A stretch of DNA of 64,000 nt from Persea americana (GCA_029852735.1 CM056817.1:4216501-4280500), one strand, 5' to 3'; positions 38,101-47,659 are shown, counted from the first letter of the stretch. Notes: generated by a model not told the origin, from the letters alone. Translations and numbers: made by a program.

Positions 38101-41100
38101 TTCCTTTCTCTCGGATTTCTTAAATGACAGTCTGTACCTTTCAATACTTCTTTTTTGATGTTTTAGAAGGATAGGCTCTCTCTGTTTGTGAGCTTAGGAA
38201 AACTAGTCTACTTTTTGCAGTGGCATGGGTGTGTCGACATGCATGAGTATTCATATATCACTATAGAGTATGGCCAAATGGATGTTTCAAGAGTGTTTCA
38301 TTCAAGGAAAAACCTCAGCATTTGTGTTGCTGGAATTGGCATTGAGGGTATTGGAAGTACAATCCGCTTTCCCCTTGTTCTTACCTGTGTTCAGATGTAC
38401 TTCCTGATAGTTTGTTCGAATATTTTTAACACTACAATGTGGTAATCTTTCCCTTTTAACAGTATTTTGGATCTTCTTTGACACACTATTGCATTTTATA
38501 TTGGTGGAAGTCAGGTTTGGTCAGTCTTAACCCAAGGTCACATGTAAGATTGGAATTTGTGACTAGTTAGTTATTTATTGGCTAAATTCAGCACCAATGA
38601 CAACAAACGTAGATACACTCAGTGTATAACTAGAACATATACAGCTGCCCTCAGTCTCACATTGTCATTGTGGGAGTAGTCTAACACATCTTAATGAGTA
38701 CGTCAACCTTTTCAATTATAGCTACATTGATGTGTTTACAGTTCCAACAAACAAGAAAGGGACTTCTTTAAACTGGTAATTTGATGGTCTGGTTATAGCA
38801 GTGCACACATGTGAAGCTCCACGTAAACAAGAGAACGTCAACCTTTTCAATTATAGCTACATCGATGTGTTTACAGTTCCAACAAACAAGAAAGGGACTT
38901 CTTTAAACTGGTAATTTGATGGTCTGGTTATAGCAGGGCACACATGTGAAGCCCCACGTAAACAAGAGAATAGGACCATGTATAAGAGCAATCTGTGGTG
39001 AATAGTCCTGTCCAATGGCTGATTAGATTTTTGAATTTTTAACATGCAAGAGATTCCTTTGCACTTGACTTTAGAGCCCACTGTCTGTTTCATGGTTTAC
39101 ATTTGTAGTTAACCCAAATGAGTGGATGGAATGCCTCATGACACCTGTGGAGCTGCAATGAATTTATGGTTGTCATGGCTGTCTGTTTCCTAATGGTTTG
39201 CATGTGTAGTGACCCAAACAAATGGATGGAATGCCTCATAACTGTGGAGCTGTAATTAAACAGATTTCTTCCTAGAAAGCATTTGTTGTTGGGCTTTATG
39301 GCTATCTCAGGAATGCACAGATGGGGCATAGATCAGCCAACAATCAAAAAATCAAGAAGATGCAGATCTGATCAGCAGCGAATTTTCAAGCTGAAGTAGA
39401 AAATAGGAAAGAATGGGAGATTGTTCGCTCATCAATCAAGGTCCTCATGACCACTCATCAATGAAGGTACTTGTGACCTACAGCGGTAACATACTGAAGA
39501 ATAAGGGTCCCTTACCTGGTTTCCACACCAAAACCATAGCAGAGAATCCTCCCTGCAAAGTAGTTGCACTAAATATTATTTCAATATGAACTCCAAAACT
39601 GATAAAGGACAGCGGCCATAAAATGCATTTTATAGTAACGAAAGATTTTCATTTTCTTACTGGAAACCACTGAAAAAATTTAAGATCTAATCCCAATGTG
39701 CTAAAAAATCCGAAGACCTTTCAAACTGAGAACCCTAATTAAAGAAGCCAAACTACTAATTTTGGACTACCTAACCTGCGACGTTTTCTTACTAATATAA
39801 ACCACCACCACCATCATCAGAGCCTTGTCGCAACTATGTTTGCTCAGCTACATGAATTTTGCTTCTCTGTCCCAGGCTATCCTAGGCCAAATGCTTGGAT
39901 AGGTTGTATTTTATTAGATCTATTTTTACTACTTCCATCCATATCCTCTTTGGCCTACCCCTTTTCCTTAGGGTCAATCAATCTCCATAGAAAATTTTTT
40001 CCTCACTATAGTTATCAACTTAAAAAGAGAAAACCAAGAAGAGATGAATTTTCCAGAATAATTGAGTGTCGATCAATGTGATCAGTCCTTCCCTTTATAG
40101 TCTTAAGAGTTTCCTATTACAGAAGGTATGGAACTGTTATCTCTAAATTGTAGAGATTTCTCCTGATCCTAGAGATAATACAGCACAATTGATATATACA
40201 ACTGGGATCAGTTACGCGTGGGTCCCACTACATAATAGAGCCAACATTAACTTGCTTACAAAGAAGTGATGTTTAACCTGTGGAACGGCTTTGGTAGAGA
40301 TATCTGCAGGTTGGAGATCATTGGTGACATGTGGAAGTGTGATGATCTTTTTGTCAAAGGCTTTTCAGATGTAGTGATAATCAACTTCTATATGCTTTGT
40401 TCTTTCATGAAAGATGAGGTCATAAAGGGGAGTGGACTGTTATGGAGAGAAATCAAGTTCAGCAAGTAAGCGACGTAACCAAACAATTTTTGAGCAAGCA
40501 AATGACATGGATTTATATTCAGCTTCCATGGAGGATTTGGAAACATGGTCCTGCTTTTTACGTTGTCAGGATATTAAGTCATTGCCCAGATAGGCACACC
40601 AACTAGTTGTGGAATGACAAGGGTCTAGGCATCATGTTCAATTTGCATCACAGTAGGCCTTAAGAGTTGAATCCAAGTTAGTCGGAAAGAGGATTTCCAT
40701 GCTCAGATGTCCCAAGAAACCAAATGATGTGCTTAACAGCTGCTAGATGAAGGTGTGCAGGTTGCTGCATTGAACTGACTAACAATGTTGATCGCATGAG
40801 AAAATCAGGCCAAGTAATTATAAGATATACAAGACTAGCAACCAGCTTATAGTGGGCTCTAAAAGGGGTGTTCGGTTGTCCTTCTTGTACTTCACATTAA
40901 TTTCCAAGGGTCTATCAACAGGATTAGTATTCTGCAGTCAAGCCTAAGAGATAAGATGTTTGAATATAATTGTGTTGATTGACAAAAAGGCCATCCAGAA
41001 CTTTGTGAACTTCCTAGTACTAAGAAATTAGTTAAGAGGACCTATATCCTTCATGTGAAAAGAGGCATTTAGAGATCACTGCAATTGTAAGATGCTATCT

Positions 41101-44100
41101 AGATCAGACCCAGTGATGATAATTTCGTCCACGTAGACAAGCAAAACAGTGACACCCTTAGAAGTTCGACGAAGGAAGAGTATAGGATCATATTGACTTT
41201 GAAAAGAGAATGCAAGTTTCTGACATTTTTCAAACCATGCTCTGGGCGTAGTTATTAGAATCCTGATTTGTGTCCCGAATCTTAAGGAAAATAATTCTTA
41301 TCCTGAATCCCATTTATAAATGAATCTTAGAATTCATGTGTGAATCCTACGATTCGATACTCATTTCATCAAATCTAACAATTCAAGCGATTCGGCTAGG
41401 CGATAATAGCTAGAACCAATAAGTTAATATTAATAATTATTTACCTTTTCCTTTCTTTTTCCTTTATTTCTTTTAGCGCTTTTATTTTTAAAATGTTATT
41501 TAGTAGTTAACAAAACCTTGAATTTTTTGCGACTTTGATAAGGTTTTAAAGATGAATAAGGAATATGCATTTAACTAAAGCATTCGACTCTACGTATAGT
41601 GCTTGTCTATATCTTCTTTTTTTAATTTTTTTTTTTTTCTTAATGAACACTTTCTTAACTTCAAGAGATATCCTTCTATGTAAGATTGATGGTTTGAATT
41701 TTTTTTTATATATATATATATTTTAATTTAAAGATAAATATATATATATTGACACTTTAAACTTATTTTAGTATCTACACATAATTTATTTCATATATAT
41801 ATTAATATATGTCATGATCTTGATATTATTGTATGATAGACCAACTTATTATTATATATATTGCTATAAATGGGAAAATGGATGGTTATGAATAATTACT
41901 TTTCTTTTTCTTTTTTAATTTTTATATATTTTTCATTTTTATTAGAAAAATAAAAAATCCTACGATTCACGATTCGATTCGATTCGATTCATGGGTATTA
42001 ATGATTTGCGATACAATTCCGATTTTGAAAACTATGTCTCTGTGGGCTTTTTCAATCTGTAAAGATGACAAACACTGTTAGTAGAGAGAACAACGAGTCC
42101 TAGAGGTGGACACGTGTAGATTTCTTAGATTAGATCCCCATGTAGCAAAGCATTCTCCACATCCATTGGGAATAGAGGCCATGAGTAAGATGCAGCAAGA
42201 GCAAGAATAATGCGAACGGTAACCATCTTTTATACCATATCCCCATGCAGTAAAATTTTTCTTTAAGAGCAAGAGATTCCATGTAGTAGTTCCTGGCATT
42301 GCCATCATAATTAAAATATTAAATGGAATCTAAAGCCATTATAAAAATAAAAAACAAATCCCATTGCCACATTTTATATCGAGGGTGCAACAAACTAGAT
42401 AAAAGATGTGCAGCCTCATAAATGTCCTTCACTAAGCACTAAGGCTAAGAATGCTTGCGTTTCACTCCAGACTTGGACGGGTGGTGTCCTATGGTAATGC
42501 AAAAGAAAATGACATATCCTAAACTAAACGAATGCACTGCATGCCTGACTTCCACGTAGTAGGTAGGGTGCTTGCCATCTTACACTTCCATCTGTAGTAG
42601 CAAGAGGGCCCATTTCAAGACCTTTCTAACTAATATCAACCATTGAACAAAATTAAGATTTAATACTAACCTGTAAAGAAATCCAAAGACCTTTCAAACT
42701 TAAAACCCAGGCGAAACTACTGATCTTAAGACTCCTAATCTCCAACAAAACAGAGATGCACTTTTTATCGATTCCTAAGTGCTACCCCTAGGTGTGGTTG
42801 AAGGTAGCCCAAAAATAATCTAGAACTAGAATGGCATTGAAAACACTAAACAATCCAAATCAGTACAACCTGCACATAAATGCATATCTTTTTGCTAAAA
42901 GCAAGCTCGATTTCATTTTAAACAACTGACCTATGCCAATAAAAGTGCATTAGGTGCACTTTTTATCTATTCATATTTACTATTTCTAGGAATGGTTAAG
43001 GCTTTTCCCCATTTATCAATTCATATTTACTACCTCTAGGAATGGTTTTGGCCATGCTTCTGAATGTTGAAATTTGTTTTTAAGAATAAAGTTTTGGTCT
43101 CGACGTACACAATTGCTCAGTTGAATGTACTATTTGGAATCTCGCTTCTAGTTTGAATCTATGCCTTAGGCATGACAAAGTTCATTTGATCTTGATAATG
43201 GTAATACATATTCACTTTGCTTCTGGTTTAGAAAAATGATTGCTGAAGTCGTGATAGTACATTGTTTCTTGGATATAAAATCCACAGGGCAATCCATTAG
43301 TTGGTCTTGATGTTCATTGATTACCTAGCTTGCCTTACAGCACACGTTTGTGTGCATGCCATGGAAAATGTCCTCATCCATGGGGAAAAAAAATTCAGAT
43401 CCCCTCCATAGGCATTTATTTTCCGAGGAACTGCGGAAAACTTAGCCCATTCAAACATGGATTTTACTGTAGCACAAAATTTAATTTCTGTTATCCTTGC
43501 TTTTTTTTTTTTGGAAAACTGGCTACACAATCGTTTGTCCATATATTTGTAACTTGCATCAGTGACATTTATCTGGGCTTGGCTAGTGTAAATGTATATC
43601 CAGCTTGCCAAATTTAGATATGCACAACTTTGCCAAAAAAAAAAACAAAAAGATATGTACAAATCCTTCTTTAAACTGTCAGTTTTTCTTTGGAAATCAT
43701 CATTTTCCTGGAATTTTGAAATTTTAAGTCGGTTGTTGGCGCCCTCCAAGAATATATATATATATATATATTCTTTTCTTTTTCTTTTTCTTTTTCTTTT
43801 TTTTTTGGGTTGGGGGGCAATCTTATCCCCTCATATCAAATTGTGGGGATGAGCAATTGATTTGGGGAAGATTTCTGTAGGATGGTTACGGTAGAGAGAA
43901 AGGCCTCTTGGGGATCCAAAATAAGATTTTTTTTCCTATTAACCATCATAATCTTATCCCCTAATAGACTTGTTATTAATTGTCAACTTTAGCAATTACT
44001 TCGGGGAGGATTGTCATTTTATAGACAGTGACCTTATGGGGAGATAAGGCTGTGTTTTTGGCCCTTGATGTCTTTAATCCGGTTGTCTTTGTTTGCAATA

Positions 44101-47100
44101 ATGGTGAATGCTAGAGGCTTTGTTATTTGGTCCTTAATATTTCGGCAGCTAAGTATAACTGCCTTCTGATATTTGATGACAGTAAGGGGAAAAACAATTG
44201 ACTCCTAAATTTTGATAAGGCCAACCAGGGGCTTGAAATTTAAGGCTTCTGTATTGTTTGTGCATATGAACATAAACTGATCACATGCATCAACAATGTG
44301 GTTTCCACATGTTCATTCCCACCTCTCCAACATGCATTAAGTTGGTTATAGTGGAGATCCATGTTTAGTGAGGTCATGACCATGGTTCAAAATTGTGCAT
44401 TATAAGACACAATGGTTGAGACCACTACTCTATTTTGAAAATAAGGTAAGCATTTTTAATTTAAGGGATTTTGACATAGTAGTCCTTTTTAAATCCGGTT
44501 TTTCCAATTTCATGACCCAAATTCAGATAATGTCACCAGTCATTTGACTCGGTCAACATTATTTTTCTTAACTTTTTTACACCATTATACTATATTAAAA
44601 CCAAGCCTTTTCAATCTAATTTGGACCTTCTGTTGTGATTTTGACTGTAAGTTATTCCCTCCTCCCTTATCTCTTGTAACTGCCCACTTCTTATCCCATG
44701 TAACACCTATTTCATCTCATGTAACTACCCATCTCTCTTGTAACTTCCTCATTTTTCCCTTTTCATTTCTATGCAAAAGTCCCTTTTTGCTCACAACTCC
44801 CGTTCCCATTTCTACATATTTTTTAATTTCTTTACCTCACTTCTCTTATTTGCGTTCTACTCTATTTGCTCTTAATTTGGGAAAATAGGTACGGTCATAT
44901 ATTTTCTTTTCTTTTCTTTTTTTTTTCGAAAAACTTACTGTTGTGCAATGTATTTGGGCTGCCACTCAAGTCAATAATTATTTTCCAATTGCATGAATAT
45001 TTCGTTTGCATTGCATGGACAGACTCATGCTTAGCATGGGTTCTTGTGTTAGTTATCAATTTTTGTATCATACATTTTTTGCAACTAGCAAATGGATTTA
45101 TTTTTTATAGAACATGAAAAATGATATTTTGTGAAAAATAAATACGCATCTAACCACCATTTCTCAGGTTCTATCATATGGAAAACTTTTTCCCTAAGAT
45201 GTTGCATAAAGGCCATGACATCATGGAATAGTCCCATGATATCATGGGATTTATCAGTTTCTGTGACAAAAAAGTTTTTAAAAAAATGTTGACCAGAGTC
45301 AAGCAACTCTGGTGAAATTATCTGAACTTTGGTTGTGAAATTGGAGAAAATCGATTTAAGGACTAATATGTCAAAACCCCTTAATTTAAAACATTGTTTT
45401 TCCTCTTCTCCTCAATTAGCCTTTCCCAAAGTTGTCTCTACCCTTATATGGTTCCAAATTACTAAAAAAAACAATATTGGCTGCTATGCAAGATTCTTTT
45501 TTTTTTTTTTTTTACCATTTGAAAAATTCACATCACTATGCCGTTGCTTATTGTCGCAACCACTACATATCATCCGTTACGTGGCATTTTGGCCGCTGAC
45601 TGCTGCACCCGCCACAACCGTTATTTTGATCCTTGGTCATCACAGCAAAACTCTAATCTCATTTTGTGAAGGAAAATCAGACGTGGATGAATTGGCTTGC
45701 GAGGGTTTTAATATTAATGACTTTCCTTATCTTTTGATATGTGATGCCTTCTTAGGCTTATAATTCTTTTTACCCCGTGTTATGCTCTTTCAATAAAATG
45801 TTGCTTTAAAAAAAAGGGGAGAAAGAGAGCATTTGAACATAAAATGGGGCAGATTTGACATCAGTTTCTCTCTTTCTGTAACAGTGTATGGCGATGGGTA
45901 CTGAGGAGGAAGATTTAGGAGGACTCTTATCACGTCTTTTTGCTTTGGTGATTGCCCATCCTTCAGATTCTCATCAAATTCTTAGTTATTGTTTTGTAGA
46001 AATTTGCACTTAGTACCTGGTCACCTATCAAATTCAATTTTAGAAAGGCTAAATGTTCAGTATGAACAGGATGCATGATCTTTCGTCTTACAACTTGTTG
46101 AACATGTTTTTTTTTTTCCTGGTCGGTTTTTTAAAATATGCTTCCATAGATAGAAGATGTCGCTTTTGTGGAAAGTGGTCCAAGAGTGGAGAAAAGGCAG
46201 GCATATGTAGTAGTCAGGCATAGTAAATTTGGCTCAACAAAGAAAAGCCCTGCAAAGAAAGTTGCTAAGATAGTTGCTAAGATAGTGGAAGCTCCAAGCA
46301 GTGAAGTTAAAGCTGCAGCTACCTCACCGCCTTTGTTCACTAGCACAGATCCTGCTCAGATTCCTCTCCAAGTTGAAGAAGAGTGGGAACATTCTGAATC
46401 TGGTTCAGAAATGGAAGAAGCTGATGCACTAGATTCTTCTGAGACTCCCATCACCACTCCAATAGAAGAACCCGAAGAAGCATCTGGTGAGAAAATGGAA
46501 TGGTCAGCTGTTGATGCAAGTGATGACTTCGAGAAGGTATTTGGCTTTGATGGTGATAGCAGCAGAACTACTTCGTGGTCTACTGTTAATCGTAGCTTGG
46601 GTAGTGTGGATGCCTTTTCTCTCAAGGAAGATATTGCTGATATAGCAGAATTGTTGCCCAAGAAACTTCCTATCACTTCAGTTGTAAGAGGACCGGACCT
46701 CTCATCTGCTGATCAGAGAGGTCAAATTAATAAAAGCGGCATCGTGAAGAATGACTTACAAGAGCCTAAAATCCATTCACCGAATCCAAGATGGCAGCCA
46801 CAGCCAGCAGTCAATGCCGCACCATCTACAACACAGAATCCAAAGAGTGCTGATAATTCCTCGCTGAGAAATCTCAAGACACCTTCCCTCGATGACAGTC
46901 GAATCCATTCACCGAATCCAAGATGGCAGCCACAGCCCGCAGTCAATGCCGCACCATCTACAACACAGAATCCAAAGAGTGCTGATAATTCCTCTCTCAG
47001 AAATCTCAAGCCACCTTCCCTCGATGAAAGTAAAAAACAACCTCAGGTAGATACTAAGCAAGGGCCTTCTGTATCAAGTTACGGTATTTTTAGTGCTCCA

Positions 47101-47355
47101 AAAACTGCTACGCCTAGTTTTCAAAAGAACTCAACAGAGGGGAATAATTCAAAGGAAAGAAACACAGTGGACCCTGTGAAGAGCCCTGGTTCCGATAGTA
47201 TAAGTTCCAATGCAAACCCACCGAAACCGGCAGCGGAGAGCCCAAGGCAGGATGCAGATAAAACCAAACAGCGGGGATGGGGGATATTCAGTGGTGAGAC
47301 CTCTGGCCCCAACCAACATAGGAATCCAGTCAGTCAAATGAAAGAGCAGAGATAA
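26775..47355 (+). CDS. Translation initiation factor IF-3, organellar (probably mitochondrial), 614 aa, 8 coding exons
   Basis: Coding exons are 26775-26966, 27065-27155, 27764-27831, 32850-32948, 35897-35953, 38023-38091, 45885-45947 and 46150-47355. All introns are GT-AG and the frame is continuous. IF-3 binds the small ribosomal subunit, blocks premature subunit joining and checks start-codon pairing. Residues 1-64 are Arg-rich with few acids, like a mitochondrial presequence. The N domain spans about 78-135 (RLNKAIT, LDLVEVDQNAKPPVCKIMDF), followed by a Lys-rich helix linker. The C domain spans about 151-240 (TLRKGDCKEVRF, DLQMKADMVKRQMDRGYRV, GPRVEKRQAYVVVR). Bacterial IF-3 is about 180 aa. 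The extra 370 or so residues form an acidic, Ser/Pro-rich tail. ATG at 26,775 is the first Met in this frame; the few in-frame codons before it contain none. Plastid rather than mitochondrial targeting is possible. Confidence 0.93.
27156..27763 (+). other. IF-3 intron 2
   Basis: 608 bp with donor GTATGT and acceptor TTTTCAG. It contains a poly-A run at about 27,565-27,583 and no other structure. Exon 3 after it restores the reading frame across a phase-1 junction (GAAG|GGCAT), giving DEGHSVVS. Confidence 0.85.
27914..27942. repeat. TC dinucleotide microsatellite
   Basis: About 14 TC units in intron 3 of IF-3, roughly 80 bp after its donor site. Confidence 0.95.
29285..29450 (-). repeat. Fragment of GATTC-rich element (inverted relative to 41.2-42.0 kb)
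   Basis: The reverse complement reads 'attcttatct.....atgaatcccatttata.gtgaatctta.gattca.gtgtgaat', which parallels 41,288-41,410. It is a partial copy of the element that interrupts the Ty1-copia relic in intron 6, in the opposite orientation. Confidence 0.7.
30549..30905 (+). pseudogene. LINE 3' end: reverse-transcriptase zinc-binding (zf-RVT) domain relic
   Basis: From about 30,558 the frame reads HLFIHCSFAMRVWRYFSGFF, then VQWVLSDTVMDLFGKW. This is the H-x3-H-C pattern and Trp-rich sequence that follow the reverse transcriptase in plant L1-type LINEs. After a frameshift near 30,710 it continues SLWLLKRNQRVFQNNVATME, stop, VAWKARRRVISWALSFSEFY, a typical LINE C-terminal end. Stops occur at about 30,716, at the codon after VATME (about 30,788) and after FDL. 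The RT and endonuclease portions are absent, as in the common 5'-truncated insertions. It lies in IF-3 intron 3 in the sense orientation. Confidence 0.8.
31431..31546 (-). repeat. SINE-like dispersed repeat, copy 1
   Basis: On the - strand it reads 'catcagagtcttgtcccaac', then 'ctatcctaggccaatt'. It matches 39,798-39,900 on the + strand. The 'cttgtcccaacta.gttgg.....tac/acgatgaatt' core resembles plant SINE bodies that I recall, but no tRNA-like promoter boxes could be shown here. Confidence 0.55.
31800..32745 (+). repeat. Dispersed subrepeat element, copy 1 (IF-3 intron 3)
   Basis: From about 31,930 a unit of about 150 bp is repeated at least twice, then more weakly ('tttctcaaaat..atgaagatttaagatatg', 'gcttataattaat', 'tgatcatgaattgg.gg.ccacaaaa'). 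It is followed by two units of about 200 bp sharing 'ccttctaaggtatgtaaatg' (about 32,388 and 32,588) and 'tgcaaacaaacgt.atcatg'. Relatives are at 52,640-53,345 and 62,712-63,660. No protein is encoded. Exon 4 starts about 100 bp after it. Confidence 0.75.
33480..34345 (-). pseudogene. RRM plus DUF4283-like protein relic (LINE ORF1 type), antisense in IF-3 intron 4
   Basis: Downward on the - strand from about 34,340 it reads LVLVDNLPEF (RNP2-like), then KCFGFVRFKEERIAMKCIDA (RNP1-like) and GRRIVM, which is an RNA-recognition motif. After a stop near 33,977 and a frameshift, further pieces read SKWLARSLIGETRRG, CESCGIMEVKMEKVGSRRFL and, near 33,480-33,570, GVHLHDCNRRTLEKIGGRFG then LVEVSKETIDEM. 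That last order is the pattern of plant DUF4283 proteins, which are mostly LINE ORF1 or gag-like. Stops and frame changes show it is broken. No zinc knuckle was seen. An alternative is a retrocopy of a host RRM protein. Confidence 0.7.
34420..35200. other. Remaining intron 4 DNA
   Basis: Contains a GC-richer patch at 34,800-35,110 with phrases such as 'aggcctagacaggttttgtt' that look repeat-derived. No coding signal or element boundary was found. Confidence 0.35.
35200..35700 (+). repeat. Degenerate tandem repeat, period about 271 bp
   Basis: The phrase 'gtagtaaacctggatctctt' occurs at about 35,352 and 35,623. 'accattctgccagtctgcc' occurs at about 35,427 and 35,527. 'ttctga.ggaattgcc' and 'gattacac.tctcac' also recur. 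Roughly two diverged copies lie just before exon 5. Confidence 0.75.
35954..38022 (+). other. IF-3 intron 5
   Basis: 2,069 bp with donor GTAAGT and acceptor TTTTCAG. I see no coding relic or clear repeat in it. The DNA is AT-rich with ordinary low-complexity patches. Exon 6 resumes with EQKDLQMKADM. Confidence 0.7.
38700..38969 (+). repeat. Tandem duplication of 135 bp in IF-3 intron 6
   Basis: The segment starting 'acgtcaaccttttcaattat' at 38,700 is repeated from 38,835. Both units end 'cacgtaaacaagagaa'. They differ at only a few bases, so this is recent. Confidence 0.92.
39081..39262 (+). repeat. Tandem duplication of about 98 bp
   Basis: The phrase 'ctgtctgttt' followed by 'atggttt.cat.tgtagt.acccaaa' and 'tggatggaatgcctcat' occurs at 39,081 and 39,179. 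The copies are moderately diverged. Confidence 0.8.
39798..39985 (+). repeat. SINE-like dispersed repeat, copy 2
   Basis: Reads 'catcatcagagccttgtcgc', then 'gctacatgaatt' and 'ctatcctaggccaaatgctt'. It matches the reverse complement of 31,431-31,546. Both copies lie in IF-3 introns in opposite orientation. Confidence 0.55.
39986..40246 (-). mobile_element. Probable 3' LTR of the Ty1-copia relic (partial)
   Basis: On the - strand the LTR would start TGTTGGCTCTATTATGTAG at 40,246, just where the copia polyprotein frame runs out, and continue through a TATA-like GACTATAAAGGGAAGG at about 40,104-40,089. The far end is obscured by the SINE-like repeat. No second LTR and no target duplication were found. 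Confidence 0.5.
40231..42310 (-). pseudogene. Ty1-copia polyprotein relic (reverse transcriptase and RNase H), antisense in IF-3 intron 6
   Basis: On the - strand, 42,230-42,060 reads KMVTVRIILALAASYSWPLF, then MDVENALLHGDL and VCHLYRLKK, the fingers region of a copia reverse transcriptase. After an 800-bp insertion, the frame from about 41,240 resumes PRAWFEKCQKLAFSF, LRRTSKGVTVLLVYVDEIII (the YVDD box with a D-to-E change) and NASFHMKDIGPLN. RNase H follows, as SKSSMEAEYKSMSFACSKIV and WLRRLLAELDF, then the C-terminus HERTKHIEVDYHYI and LQPADISTKAVPQVKHHFF near 40,260. Several in-frame stops are present. Gag, protease and integrase were not found. The element is dead, but old enough to have been hit by another insertion. 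Confidence 0.92.
41243..42040. mobile_element. AT-rich insertion of about 0.8 kb in the copia relic
   Basis: It splits the copia frame between YRLKK and PRAWF, so it is an insertion. The ends are imperfect inverted repeats: 'tagttattagaatcctgatt' on the left and the reverse complement 'tagttttcaaaatcggaatt' on the right. The outer parts are rich in GATTC, including four tandem GATTC near 41,970-41,990. The centre is long AT-rich and TA-rich DNA. A related fragment lies inverted at 29,285-29,450. It is probably a non-autonomous DNA transposon; no target duplication is readable. Confidence 0.65.
42311..44455 (+). other. IF-3 intron 6, central part
   Basis: No gene or full element was recognised. 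The phrase 'tttttatc.attc.ta' plus 'catatttactac.tctaggaatggtt' is duplicated near 42,959-42,992 and 43,010-43,047. A TA microsatellite lies at 43,752-43,771, followed by T-rich runs. Confidence 0.45.
44465..45380. mobile_element. Mutator-like non-autonomous element with long TIRs and perfect 9-bp TSD
   Basis: TTAATTTAA flanks both sides (44,456-44,464 and 45,381-45,389), a perfect 9-bp target duplication as made by Mutator transposases. The left arm, GGGATTTTGACATAGTAGTC through CAGATAATGTCACCAG to GGTCAACAT, is repeated inverted at the right end, with arms of about 95 bp. The interior of about 720 bp has a CT-rich section with repeated 'ctcatgtaac' or 'cttgtaac' phrases but no recognisable transposase or captured exon. 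It lies about 500 bp before IF-3 exon 7. Confidence 0.9.
46150..47355 (+). CDS. IF-3 exon 8: end of C domain plus long disordered extension with 44-aa tandem repeat
   Basis: This exon of 401 codons begins IEDVAFVESGPRVEKRQAY, which completes the IF-3 C domain. A Lys/Ala segment (SPAKKVAKIVAKIV) follows, then an acidic stretch (EEEWEHSESGSEMEEADA), then a Ser/Pro/Asn-rich tail. Residues 421-464 (46,771-46,902) and 465-508 (46,903-47,034) are a direct duplication beginning IHSPNPRWQPQP; the two DNA units differ at only a few positions. Two short GIFS motifs stand out, YGIFSAPK and, near the end, RGWGIFSGE, which could be docking motifs (inference). The stop is TAA at 47,353-47,355. A single large terminal exon suggests that the tail evolves apart from the finely split core. 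Confidence 0.93.
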   Translation: MEDVAFVESGPRVEKRQAYVVVRHSKFGSTKKSPAKKVAKIVAKIVEAPSSEVKAAATSPPLFTSTDPAQIPLQVEEEWEHSESGSEMEEADALDSSETPITTPIEEPEEASGEKMEWSAVDASDDFEKVFGFDGDSSRTTSWSTVNRSLGSVDAFSLKEDIADIAELLPKKLPITSVVRGPDLSSADQRGQINKSGIVKNDLQEPKIHSPNPRWQPQPAVNAAPSTTQNPKSADNSSLRNLKTPSLDDSRIHSPNPRWQPQPAVNAAPSTTQNPKSADNSSLRNLKPPSLDESKKQPQVDTKQGPSVSSYGIFSAPKTATPSFQKNSTEGNNSKERNTVDPVKSPGSDSISSNANPPKPAAESPRQDADKTKQRGWGIFSGETSGPNQHRNPVSQMKEQR

Positions 47356-47580
47356 TCTGTATTGAGAAAATGGTTGTTGAAATCCATTTACATATCGTCT
47401 TCAGGGGCCCCTTCCATCATTACTACTGAGCATAGTCGAGGTACCTTTTTGTACTGTACCCGCATTCCTTACAAAGTTGAAGGGACTGCAGAAATTTTCT
47501 GATGATTCTGCAGATGATCTCATTTATGTCTTATCATTTGTCTTGCTTTTTGATAATAAAATGACTGCGTGCTACAATAA
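47356..47580 (+). other. IF-3 3' UTR with polyadenylation signal
   Basis: The UTR follows the TAA stop at 47,353-47,355. An AATAAA hexamer lies at 47,555-47,560, about 200 bp downstream, in a T-rich context suited to a plant poly(A) site. The actual cleavage site is not visible. Confidence 0.6.
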
Positions 47581-47659
47581 TCTCTGACCACCACGGGGCT
47601 ATTCTATTTATTTTCTTGTTTTTCCCCGCCATTTCTCGATTTTTCTTCAATGAAAGTCC

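Noticed and set aside
43321..43749. 142-codon - strand frame in IF-3 intron 6
   Set aside because: Low-complexity residues, no domain, and no splice-compatible neighbours; it is probably chance in AT-rich DNA.
45329..45763. 144-codon + frame before IF-3 exon 7
   Set aside because: It overlaps the right arm of the Mutator-like element and a poly-T run; no similarity is visible.
46356..47009. Long - strand frames opposite IF-3 exon 8
   Set aside because: They are shadows of the repetitive coding exon and lack any conserved motif.
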